From Gammaproteobacteria bacterium (GTDB lineage Bacteria; Pseudomonadota; Gammaproteobacteria; Pseudomonadales; Azotimanducaceae): a stretch of 64,000 bases of DNA. Location of the stretch: assembly GCA_009840545.1 (NCBI GenBank), contig VXNM01000010.1, positions 186,001 through 250,000 of the forward strand. Direction: 5' to 3'. Under the pieces are notes generated by a model, which did no database searches, had not been told where the DNA came from, and saw nothing but the letters and a program-made list of their open reading frames with translations. Shown one piece after another: positions 9,190-17,142 of the stretch. Made by a program: the position numbers and the translations under genes. Each line of letters begins with the position of its first letter. Position 1 is the first letter of the stretch.

Positions 9190-10854
9190 TCAGGGAATAG
9201 ACTCCGTAACTTTCTCGCCGTTCTTAAAGCTCTCTAGGTGCTCTCGTATGGCTCGAAGGTGTTCCTCTCGAATGTCTTCCCGTTCAATTGCCAAGGCTAG
9301 CGCTTCGCTTTGCAACTCGACCGCGCGTTTGAAATTGCCAGTTGCTGCATATGCCGCGGCCCAGGTGTCCAGGAATTGAGGTGATTGCCGTGCCTCTTCA
9401 TTGTTGGTCATCATGCGTTCCATCACCCGCAACGCATATCTGGGTTTGCGCACGCTCCGATTGTTTGAGACCGACAAAGTCCAAGCAACTGAATTAACCA
9501 ATGAGGAGTTATTGGGGTCGGTCTTAACTGCTTTACGGTACCACGAATTTGCTCGCCGGTAGTTAGGCTTTCCCAAACATCCCCTAGCGTAGCAGTTGCC
9601 CAGCTCATACATAGCTTCGGCATTTTGCTCCTCTGCAGCCTGTTCGAGCCAATCAAGTGCCTGTTGATTGACAGAGAGTCCGGTATCGGGGTTCGACAGG
9701 ATTCGAAAGTATTCAATTCTCACGCTTACATTGCCCTGGAGCGCGGCTCTTTCGTAATACTCCGATGCGCGACTAAAGCTTTGTTCCACAACAAAACCTT
9801 CGTATGACATCCGAGCAAGAGCCAACAGCGATGCCGGGTCATTCAATTTCGCAGCCCGCTCGAGAAACTCCACTCCTCTTGAACGAACATCGTCTCCGTA
9901 GTAGCCCCGCACAAACAAGTAACCCAATTCATAGAGCCCCACTTCTAAACCACGATTAATGGTGCTCATATACTGGTCATAAGCAGCATTCAGAAATCTT
10001 GATCCCTGATTCCCAGCGCCGTGCAAAGCACGATCAACATAAGCGCGTGCAGCAGCTAAATGTCCCTGTCCGTTACCCGATCGCGCAGCAGCGTTCAACC
10101 AGCGTCGAGCTTCTTGAGAGCGTCCGGAGCTTAGTAACGAAGTTCCCAAGCTGACCTGTGCAGCTGAATCGCCTTGAAATGCAAGCAAAAATAGAACTCG
10201 ATCACGTTCATCAAGATTCCCGGGGTTCTCATATTCATTCGTTTTAACTACGTAGGCTTCATAAGCTGACTGCATGTCGAAAAACCGATCAATAGATCGT
10301 TGTCCATCTCGATTAGCAGTCACTTTGAGTATCAAAGGGCTTTCATCGGTTACTTCGTATAACGATCCGATCACGGAATATCCGTCATGCTTGAGAAACT
10401 CCTCTGCCTGAACAGTTGTATATGCAGTGTAGGGGTTTTCCTTTGTACCCTCCCTTCCGTCTGACATGTGGTGACGAATCTGGTCAGCCCATGCTTTGTG
10501 CGTGGAGGATCGATCTTCACCTACGCGGTCGTAAAACATTGCAAGTGAAGAGTGTCCGACGGAACTGAGGAAGCATCGTTCAAGAATGGCTACAGCAATT
10601 GGCCCGAGACGCAATTGCTGTGCGTTGAGAGATCTGGCTTGATCCTCGAATGTGGAGAGTTCGATTAGGAGGTCAGCATCAAGTTTCTCTCTAACGAATG
10701 AGTCCGAAATCTTGGATAAGTCAACAGCGTTATCCCTTTTGGCAATTCGAACCAATTCGGCATAGGAGTGCTCTCGCTCCTCAGCAACACCTCCATTAGC
10801 TAGAACGAAAGCAATGGTGAGGAACAACGCTTTTTGAAGGTATTCCATACGCAC
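9190..10854 (-). CDS. Exported Sel1-repeat (SLR/TPR) protein
   Basis: A cleavable signal peptide (LFLTIAFVLANGGVAEE) is followed by about 200 residues of helical sequence. Next comes a run of Sel1-like repeats, for example AQVSLGTSLLSSGRSQEARR, ALARMSYEGF and AMYELGNCYARGCLGKPNYR, and a last TPR-type pair near the C-terminus (DTWAAAYAATGNFKRAVELQ). Such solenoids scaffold protein complexes in the periplasm or at the envelope. The start may be the GTG at 10854 or the ATG two codons later. It is the first gene of a two-gene unit with mnmH, and it is divergent from msrA with only 66 bases between them. The specific role is unknown. Confidence 0.85.
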   Translation of the reverse strand: MRMEYLQKALFLTIAFVLANGGVAEEREHSYAELVRIAKRDNAVDLSKISDSFVREKLDADLLIELSTFEDQARSLNAQQLRLGPIAVAILERCFLSSVGHSSLAMFYDRVGEDRSSTHKAWADQIRHHMSDGREGTKENPYTAYTTVQAEEFLKHDGYSVIGSLYEVTDESPLILKVTANRDGQRSIDRFFDMQSAYEAYVVKTNEYENPGNLDERDRVLFLLAFQGDSAAQVSLGTSLLSSGRSQEARRWLNAAARSGNGQGHLAAARAYVDRALHGAGNQGSRFLNAAYDQYMSTINRGLEVGLYELGYLFVRGYYGDDVRSRGVEFLERAAKLNDPASLLALARMSYEGFVVEQSFSRASEYYERAALQGNVSVRIEYFRILSNPDTGLSVNQQALDWLEQAAEEQNAEAMYELGNCYARGCLGKPNYRRANSWYRKAVKTDPNNSSLVNSVAWTLSVSNNRSVRKPRYALRVMERMMTNNEEARQSPQFLDTWAAAYAATGNFKRAVELQSEALALAIEREDIREEHLRAIREHLESFKNGEKVTESIP

Positions 10855-10920
10855 AGTGTAGCTTAATCGTCTTGCTGATTACTCAATAAAATATGCAGTG
10901 AACTACCGAGAGCACACCAA

Positions 10921-11571
10921 ATGTACAAGCTACGAATGCCTTCGAACACACAGATTCTTCCTGACCGGGAAGATCCGATTCCTGTTCCCAAACAACACTT
11001 CGTAAACGGAAATCCGCTAGTAGGACCGTTCCCAAACACAATGGAGCAAATCGTTCTGGGCATGGGCTGTTTTTGGGGAGCCGAAAGAATGTTTTGGCAG
11101 ACAAACGGTGTATACACAACATCGGTGGGGTATGCGGGTGGAACGACACGAAATCCTAGCTACGAAGATGTGTGTAGCGGACGTACAGGCCATACTGAAG
11201 TGGTCAAAGTTGTGTGGGACCCTCAAGACGTCGATTGCAGTGAAATTCTTCGGATCTTTTGGGAAGGTCACGATCCGACGCAAGGAATGCGACAAGGAAA
11301 CGACATCGGTACTCAATATCGTTCAGCAATCTACTATTTCAACGACTCACAACACCAGCTTGCATCCGCATCACGAGACATTTTTCAAGAGAAATTGAGT
11401 AGTGCAGGCTACGGAGAAATAACGACGGAAATCAGAGCCGCCACAAACTATTTCTATGCTGAACATTACCACCAGCAGTACCTGGCTAAGGTTCCCAACG
11501 GCTACTGTGGATTGGGAGGAACGGGGCTTAGCTGCGAGATAGTGCCTCTCGCCAAAATGGACCTTGACTAA
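10921..11571 (+). CDS. msrA: Peptide-methionine (S)-S-oxide reductase MsrA
   Basis: It repairs oxidised methionine (S-sulfoxide) in proteins. The catalytic motif [10 protein letters not shown] is at about residue 47, followed by TSVGYAGG. The family's HTEVV and TQYRSAIYY blocks are also present. Two resolving cysteines sit in [13 protein letters not shown] near the C-terminus, the arrangement of the three-cysteine, thioredoxin-recycled class. The ~40-residue N-terminal extension is like that of E. coli MsrA. No MsrB domain is fused. A thioredoxin gene occurs in the window at 40846. Confidence 0.95.
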   Translation: MYKLRMPSNTQILPDREDPIPVPKQHFVNGNPLVGPFPNTMEQIVLGMGCFWGAERMFWQTNGVYTTSVGYAGGTTRNPSYEDVCSGRTGHTEVVKVVWDPQDVDCSEILRIFWEGHDPTQGMRQGNDIGTQYRSAIYYFNDSQHQLASASRDIFQEKLSSAGYGEITTEIRAATNYFYAEHYHQQYLAKVPNGYCGLGGTGLSCEIVPLAKMDLD

Positions 11572-11574
11572 GTA

Positions 11575-12600
11575 CAAACTTGACACACACGTGACGGCTC
11601 CCAGGGATTTCGTGCGTGGACGGGTCAAATCCGTTGAGTGTTGAACTATAGCTACGGGGTGTCTCTTCGTTCAGGATATTGTCAATTCCAAACAAAATGG
11701 CAATGCTTTGACTTCTGTGTGATAGTGTGTACTCATACGTAGCACTTTGATAGATTGTGGCTGCCAGAGTGTTCGAAGAAGCACTATTGTCTTCAAGGTT
11801 TGGGCTGGAACACATGCCCAAGTTTGTCAAACTGTCGGGTGTTCCGTCCATGAAATTCGAGCATCGCTCCTCAAGCTCACCGACAAAGCGTGAACGCCAA
11901 ATCAACGTGCCGTTTCCCTTGGTCCACCGAATGGTAGAGGTGTATTTCGATTGTGGAATGCCACGATCACTCTGAGTCCTACCCACCATTTCTCGACGCT
12001 TGACCTCGGCACCTAGAGCATCCTGAGAATTTCCTCGAAAGATCGGACATGGGTTACGTCGAATGTCCATGTGAACTGACCAAGACTAGGGGAATTCCTG
12101 TCGAAAGAAAGTCCAATGTCTGTTCCTGTTGTTTCAATCGTTCCAATGTTAAAGAGAGTATCTGTAAACAAACTTATGGTGCTGTTGTCCCGGTGTTCGA
12201 TAAACCCGCAAAACGCATCTATATCTTCAACGTGACAACTGTCTAGAACCGTTTGCGCGTCGTGAGCCGTGATTGTTCCGTCAACCTCGTACTGATAAAG
12301 AGACCCTCGAAGCAGCAACCTGTTCGCCCCTGTCGGGTTGTACGTGATCGCAAGAGTAAATCCATCACTAGTCGGGGGGCAAGAGGTTGGGGTGGCCCCC
12401 TGTCAACCGTGCAATCTGCGAACTCAGCTGAGAATAACTGCCATCGGACGGCACTCCTGCCTGAATGCAGTTTGCTACTAGACGTGGATTCGAAGTCTCT
12501 ACAAGAACGGAGCAAGGGTCAGCAATCACTGCATCGTATCTGGTTTGTCCGCCAAACAATTCTCCAATGCTTGGGGCACGAAATGGCTTGCAAGGAGTAG
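11575..12600 (-). pseudogene. TonB-dependent receptor remnant (C-terminal third, two frameshifts)
   Basis: Three consecutive frames on the minus strand together spell the C-terminal part of an Oar-like TonB receptor. The first (12600-12368) carries FRAPSIGELFGG and TGGHPNLLPPD, then stops. The second (about 12350-12013) carries TLAITYNPTG, AQTVLDSCHV and IETTGTDIGLSFD, then stops. The third (about 12050-11575) carries the final strands FGIDNILNEETP and NGFDPSTHEIPG. The plug and most of the barrel are missing. The normal stop is lost, so the last frame runs into the msrA 3' end. The upstream end coincides with the inverted SDR fragment at 12579-12648. The gene is dead; its orientation is opposite to msrA. 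Confidence 0.88.
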
Positions 12601-12648
12601 GCAATATGGCCGCTTGTTCAGCATCCAAGAATGTTGTAATTCGGCTTA
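12579..12648 (+). repeat. 70-bp diverged copy of an internal piece of the SDR gene (inverted)
   Basis: Bases 12579-12648 match the coding strand of the SDR gene at 14545-14476 in 66 of 70 positions, and all four differences are transitions. The copy is inverted relative to its source. The pair therefore forms a long inverted repeat around the NUDIX, hotdog and flavin-reductase genes. The translated piece still reads ARNGLQGVGNMAACSASKN against ARNGLRGVGNMAAYSASKS in the source. The last three bases provide the stop codon of the NUDIX gene. Confidence 0.9.
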
Positions 12649-13293
12649 ATGTGATTCCACATAGCAGGTATTAAGAGCTCTAAAGAGAGTCTGCAACGTG
12701 CGGTAAGTAAGGCCCCACACGAACTTTCCATCTCCAAGCAGATAACCCTCGAATTCTGCTGATGAACCGGCGAATTCCAGAGTCTTTGTAGCTAGCAATG
12801 TACCGTCCATCATTTCAGACATGTTCCCCCAGACTACTTCTTCGACTTCGTGGTTGATGTTGACTCTGGGATCGTGGGGAAGACCAAACACAAACGGCAC
12901 AACCACCATCGGTTGACGTCGGGGACGGTTTGCTGGACTCTGGTGAGCCAACCGACCCAAGCAGAGATCCATGGAGAGATGCACTCCAGTCTCTTCTTCC
13001 GTTTCTCTGATAGCTGCCATTTGAGGTGATGCGTCGGCAGGGTCCATGTGCCCTCCTGGGAATGCCATTTGACCTGACCAAGGATCTCCTTCCACGGTTG
13101 CACGCTTGATGAATAAGATGTCAGTGGAATTGCCAATGGGACGAATCACAACAGCAACCGCAGCAATACGATGGCTCGTGTCAAATTTCGGAAGCGGGGG
13201 TGTTGCACTTTCTAGACAAGCTCGGATGTAAGCAAGTCTGCTTGCTTCCTTATCATTGTTGAGGGTATCGGGATCGCTCAAGAGTTTTACCAA
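12646..13293 (-). CDS. NUDIX hydrolase, CoA pyrophosphatase (NudL)-like
   Basis: It probably hydrolyses CoA or a related nucleotide diphosphate. The Nudix box region reads AFPGGHMDPADASPQMAAIR and continues into RETEEETG. The DxSPxxAAxRE spacing and the preceding KRATVEGDPWSGQ are those of the NudL/CoAse subgroup. A C-terminal ~80 residues complete the domain. The start is TTG at 13293, back to back with the TTG of the next gene. The stop codon lies inside the duplicated SDR fragment, so the last few residues (after about ALNTCYV) may not be original. Confidence 0.85.
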   Translation of the reverse strand: MVKLLSDPDTLNNDKEASRLAYIRACLESATPPLPKFDTSHRIAAVAVVIRPIGNSTDILFIKRATVEGDPWSGQMAFPGGHMDPADASPQMAAIRETEEETGVHLSMDLCLGRLAHQSPANRPRRQPMVVVPFVFGLPHDPRVNINHEVEEVVWGNMSEMMDGTLLATKTLEFAGSSAEFEGYLLGDGKFVWGLTYRTLQTLFRALNTCYVESH

Positions 13294-13716
13294 TTGCTAG
13301 ATTCGTCTGCAAATCGATGTTTTGTTTGTGGTCCGGGCAACGACAGCGGACTGAACGTTCGATTTAAGTTGGACGACGAAAACACTTGTCATGCGGAATG
13401 GACTTCCTCGGCTGAATACGTTGGATATGAAGGTGTGACCCATGGCGGCATCCTATTTTGCTTATTGGACGATGTAATGGCCAATTTGCTGTTCCTTCGT
13501 GGCGAGATCTGTGTGACCGCTAAGGCAGACGTACGATTTCACGAACCATTAGGAATAGACGAGAAGATCAAGCTGCGTGGCCACCTGGTGAAACGCCGAG
13601 GAAAACTTGCAATTATTGAGGGATCTGCAGTTCGCGATTCCGATCAAGCTCTTATAGCGTCTTCGAGAGCGCATTTCTTTGTACAACCAACGAAGGACGC
13701 GGCAAAACGTACTTAG
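13294..13716 (+). CDS. Hotdog-fold thioesterase, PaaI-like
   Basis: It has the small 4HBT fold: CFVCGPGNDSGL near the N-terminus, a helix with GGILFCLLDDVM holding the likely catalytic Asp, and VRFHEPLG. It probably releases acyl or aryl groups from CoA. The length (140 aa) is normal. The start is a TTG that directly abuts the TTG of the divergent NUDIX gene. CFVCG is close behind, as in relatives, which supports this start. It precedes the flavin reductase by 26 bases, suggesting a two-gene unit. Confidence 0.8.
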   Translation: MLDSSANRCFVCGPGNDSGLNVRFKLDDENTCHAEWTSSAEYVGYEGVTHGGILFCLLDDVMANLLFLRGEICVTAKADVRFHEPLGIDEKIKLRGHLVKRRGKLAIIEGSAVRDSDQALIASSRAHFFVQPTKDAAKRT

Positions 13717-13742
13717 TCTTGCCTTGTAGAACTTGATAAGAA

Positions 13743-14237
13743 ATGAGTTCCAGCCTCAAATTCGACATTGATGACTTCCGACATGCAGTCAGCCAGTATG
13801 CCACTGGAATTGTCGTTGTCGCCGGAGTCGAAAATGGATCTCTTGTCGGATTCGCGGCACAGTCGTTCGTGTCTCTTTCGCTAGATCCACCTCTTGTTCT
13901 TTTCTGTCCGCAAAAGAGTAGTACCAGCTGGCCGAGAATACGTGCAGGATTCAACTATGGAATCAACATCCTCGGCGCAGAACACAGCGACATCAGCGAA
14001 GCATTTGCCGTCGTTGGAGCTGTCCCTGATATGTCGTGGAAACCCTCGAACCATAGTGGCGTACCCATTCTCGATGAAAGCATTGCATTTCTTGACTGCT
14101 CACACCTTGCCGAACACGAAGCAGGTGATCACACAATCGTTGTTTCCACCGTGAACGGCGTGCTAGTTCGACGTGCACATGATTCTCCTCTGATCTACTT
14201 GCGTGGGAAATACGGGACGTTTGTGGACTCAAACTGA
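13743..14237 (+). CDS. Flavin reductase-like (FMN-binding split barrel) protein
   Basis: The domain opens with FRHAVSQYATGIVVVAG and continues with GFAAQSFVSLSLDPPLVLF, the FMN-binding signature. It ends in LIYLRGKYGTF. These proteins supply reduced flavin to two-component monooxygenases, and a luciferase-like oxidoreductase is encoded nearby at 14932-15837 on the other strand. It is the second gene after the hotdog protein. The length (164 aa) is typical. Confidence 0.87.
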   Translation: MSSSLKFDIDDFRHAVSQYATGIVVVAGVENGSLVGFAAQSFVSLSLDPPLVLFCPQKSSTSWPRIRAGFNYGINILGAEHSDISEAFAVVGAVPDMSWKPSNHSGVPILDESIAFLDCSHLAEHEAGDHTIVVSTVNGVLVRRAHDSPLIYLRGKYGTFVDSN

Positions 14238-14257
14238 GTCTTTTAACGGCTGGATCG

Positions 14258-14926
14258 CTATGCCAGTCCTTCGACCGGTATTGACGCCCCGTGAATCGGG
14301 TCCGCCGCACTCGAAGCTAGAAATAGCACGACTTCGGCCATTGCTTTGGGAGTGACCCAGGTGCTGAAGTCAGCTTCCGGCATGTCTTCTCGGTTACGCG
14401 AAGTGTCGATAATACTTGGCAGAATGCAGTTCACATTGATGTTGTCCTGCTTCAATTCGTCGGACAAGCTTTCCGTAAGCCGAATTACAACACTCTTGGA
14501 TGCTGAATAAGCGGCCATATTGCCTACCCCTCGCAAGCCATTTCGAGCACCAACATTGATGATCTTCCCCCCGCCTTGACTTTGCATCACAGGAACCACG
14601 GAACGAACCACGTTCAAGACTGTTCGCGAGTTGAGATTCATCATGAAATCCCAAGTCTCGTCCGTTGTATTGGCTACGCTATCTCCCATTGTGAATCCTC
14701 CAGCAATGTTCGCCACGACATCAATAGGCCCGATTTCAGTGACGGCGACGCGAACATTGTCTAGATTCATCAAATCAACATGGAGTAAACGGAAATCTGA
14801 CTCAACCTGCACGATGTCAATGCCAGTGACATCGGCTCCTTTTTCATGAAAGGCCAAAGCGACGGCTTTGCCCAAAGCTCCCGCCGCACCCGTGACTACC
14901 ACTGACTTGCCTGCAAACTCGCTCAT
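14258..14926 (-). CDS. Short-chain dehydrogenase/reductase
   Basis: It is an NAD(P)-dependent oxidoreductase of the classical SDR fold. The cofactor motif is TGAAGALG (near residue 12), followed by a D for adenine (HVDLMN) and NIAGG. The catalytic Tyr-Lys block reads AAYSASKSV (YxxxK), with a preceding INVGARN instead of the usual Ser segment. A strong Shine-Dalgarno GGAGGAG eight bases upstream favours ATG 14926 over the TTG one codon earlier. The upstream gene's stop lies just behind that ribosome site, so the two are coupled. Residues about 127-150 are duplicated as the inverted 70-bp copy at 12579. Confidence 0.9.
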   Translation of the reverse strand: MSEFAGKSVVVTGAAGALGKAVALAFHEKGADVTGIDIVQVESDFRLLHVDLMNLDNVRVAVTEIGPIDVVANIAGGFTMGDSVANTTDETWDFMMNLNSRTVLNVVRSVVPVMQSQGGGKIINVGARNGLRGVGNMAAYSASKSVVIRLTESLSDELKQDNINVNCILPSIIDTSRNREDMPEADFSTWVTPKAMAEVVLFLASSAADPIHGASIPVEGLA

Positions 14927-14931
14927 CAAAT

Positions 14932-15837
14932 CTACTCCTCCATTTCAAACATTTGCTCTTCAGAGTTCGGTGCCAAAAGTTCCAGTGTCTTCCACGGAAA
15001 CGGACCGTCCTCTGAACTCGAAGCAATGGGTTGAACGCAAACATGAGATGCTCCCGCGTCATAGTGCTGCTGAACGCGCTTCTTAATTGCATCCAAATCG
15101 CCCCATGCAAACGTCGCATCGATAAAGCGATCCGACCCTTGACCCTCAATGTCCTCCTCCAACAAACCCATTCGCAACCAACTCTTACGGTAGTTGGGTA
15201 GTCCCATGTACATTGCGGCTGAACGGCGTGCGGCAGATCGAGCCTTTGAAGGGTCAGTCTCAAGTACGACCTTTTGCTCCACGCAAAGGAGCGGATCAGG
15301 CCCCAAAATTTCTCGCGCCATGAGTGTGTGATCGGGAGATGTGAAGTATGGGTGGGCACCATCGCATCGCTGCGCTGCCAACTCGAGCATCTTGGGGCCA
15401 AGTGCAGCGATCACAGTTTTGGTTTTTACCGTTGGAGCAGGTCCTGAATACGGAGACGAGACCATCTTGTCCAAGTATGCAGACATGGTTGCTACCGGCT
15501 TGCCATAGCGCAATCCTCGCAATCCTTCTACCAGAGGTTTGTGCGAAACTCCCAAGCCCAGGAGAAATCGTCCGTCCGATTGCTCCGCTAAAGTCTGCTG
15601 TGCCGAATGCGTGACTCCAGGCTCCCGGTGATAGATGTTTGCGATTCCTGTGGCGACAACGAGTTTGGATGTATTTGCCAACAACCATGAGGCCAATGCA
15701 AACGGATGCCTTCCAACCGTTTCTGGAATCCATATGGCAGAGTAACCAAGATCCTCTACCCTAGTGGCGAACGCGGCTGCCTCCTGAGCCGAGAATCCTT
15801 CAGTGAAGTACCAAACACCCAGTTTTCGCAAATCCAT
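14932..15837 (-). CDS. Luciferase-like (LLM class, F420-type) oxidoreductase
   Basis: It has a TIM-barrel flavin or F420 enzyme fold: KLGVWYFTEGFSAQEAA, then YSAIWIPETVGRHPFALAS, then the long QSDGRFLLGLGVSH motif and LAALGP-like AALGPKMLELAAQRCDGA. It resembles the F420-dependent subgroup typified by mycobacterial MSMEG_4141, though FMN use is equally possible in a gammaproteobacterium. It is the middle gene of a crotonase-LLM-SDR set on the minus strand. The substrate is unknown. Confidence 0.85.
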   Translation of the reverse strand: MDLRKLGVWYFTEGFSAQEAAAFATRVEDLGYSAIWIPETVGRHPFALASWLLANTSKLVVATGIANIYHREPGVTHSAQQTLAEQSDGRFLLGLGVSHKPLVEGLRGLRYGKPVATMSAYLDKMVSSPYSGPAPTVKTKTVIAALGPKMLELAAQRCDGAHPYFTSPDHTLMAREILGPDPLLCVEQKVVLETDPSKARSAARRSAAMYMGLPNYRKSWLRMGLLEEDIEGQGSDRFIDATFAWGDLDAIKKRVQQHYDAGASHVCVQPIASSSEDGPFPWKTLELLAPNSEEQMFEMEE

Positions 15838-15881
15838 GTGATTTTGCCTCTAGTCTCAGGCCTCTCCGTTGACGATTTTCT

Positions 15882-16688
15882 TCATTCGCCGACAAAGTGT
15901 CCAACCCTTCGTTCCGCCACAGCTCGAATTCCTTCTTCAGCATCTCTAGTTGTTCGCAGCCACTGTTGTTCCTTGAGTTCGTGTGCAGTGGCTCGTTCTA
16001 CCGCATCTGGAAGCCCTTTTCGAGTTGTCGCTCGTGTCGACAGAATTGCTAGAGGTGCATTTTCAGCAATTTCCGTTGCAAGATCAGTTGCACGCTGCCG
16101 CAGACTATCCATTGATACAAGGTAGTCTACGAGTCCGATTTCTAACGCTTCCTCTCCTTTGATTCTTCTTCCAGTTAGAAACATTTCATTGGCCTTTTGT
16201 TGCCCAATGAGACGTGGGAGTGTCACAGTTAAGCCGAAGCCAGGGTGAATGCCCAACTTGACGAAATTTGCAGCAAAACGCGCTTCAGGACATGCCACTC
16301 TGAAATCAGCAACCAAGGAGAGTCCCAATCCTCCACCTATAGCTGCTCCTTGAATTCCCGCAATGATCGGTTTTCGTGTACTAAAGAGCCGAACTCCTTC
16401 TTCATAAAGTGAACCGGTTCTGTTTTGAAATCCGCTCTCCGTGAACTCCGTGCTGTCAGAGACATCTTCATCGTCGCTCGCATTGAAATTCGCGCCTGCG
16501 CAAAAAGACTTTCCTTCTGACACTAAAACAATTGACCGACAGTTGGGATCCTTATCGAGTGTGTTGAAAGCGTCTGCCAATTGCCGAATGAGACTTACAT
16601 CAAAGAAATTGTGAGGTGGCCGATGTATTTCGACAGAAGCAACATAACCTTGGGTGGTAACAGATATGTCTTTGAAAGTCTTATCCAT
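15882..16688 (-). CDS. Crotonase-fold protein, lacks both usual catalytic Glu
   Basis: The core reads VASVEIHRPPHNFFDVSL, FCAGANF and IQGAAIGGGLGLSLVADFRV. The Glu of GGGxE is Gly here, and the second Glu region reads AANFVKLGIHPGFG. The reaction is therefore not standard enoyl-CoA hydration. ATG 16688 is preceded by GGAGGA at an ideal distance, so I reject an upstream ATG 25 codons earlier. It heads the crotonase-LLM-SDR operon, with 44 bases to the next gene. Confidence 0.85.
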   Translation of the reverse strand: MDKTFKDISVTTQGYVASVEIHRPPHNFFDVSLIRQLADAFNTLDKDPNCRSIVLVSEGKSFCAGANFNASDDEDVSDSTEFTESGFQNRTGSLYEEGVRLFSTRKPIIAGIQGAAIGGGLGLSLVADFRVACPEARFAANFVKLGIHPGFGLTVTLPRLIGQQKANEMFLTGRRIKGEEALEIGLVDYLVSMDSLRQRATDLATEIAENAPLAILSTRATTRKGLPDAVERATAHELKEQQWLRTTRDAEEGIRAVAERRVGHFVGE

Positions 16689-17142
16689 GAGCAAATCCTC
16701 CAATATTTTGGTTATGCGTGCCCGTTCACAGCGACTAAACCTGGCAGGTAGCGGAATGGACACATCGTGAGATCACCAGAAAACTAGGTTCGAATCCTCG
16801 ACGAATTCGCTTGTACGATTTTTTCGTCATTGCGACGGGAGTTTAACACCCCCGAATTGTCGCCCCTCATCAAGCAGCACTTTGAGCGGCAGAGTGGCGT
16901 CCTAGGTCGTTGAACTTTAAGCAGGAGGCATTTCGATTGCCACACTTCAATATTTGCACCTTCTAAGGCATTGAGAAAATTGTTTTGGGCAAACTCGCTA
17001 CTATTCCCAACATCGTTCGTAGTATTCTGAACAATTAACCCACAATCGGGATGAATTCGGTCTGGCGTGGCTAAAGATCTGACAAAGGTGGGTTAAGGCA
17101 CAAGTTGGCTAGTAAGCAACTGAAACGATTGGGGAATAAACC
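16689..17142. other. Intergenic region upstream of the permease
   Basis: This region lies between divergent genes. It holds the Shine-Dalgarno of the crotonase at its left end and presumably promoters for both sides. A stretch GGTTCGAATCC (about 16788-16798) looks like a tRNA T-loop. No acceptor or anticodon arms can be built around it. I see no small gene here. Confidence 0.5.

Noticed and set aside
16770-16830. GGTTCGAATCC resembling a tRNA T-arm
   Set aside because: No matching acceptor stem, D-arm or anticodon arm can be folded around it, so it is probably chance.
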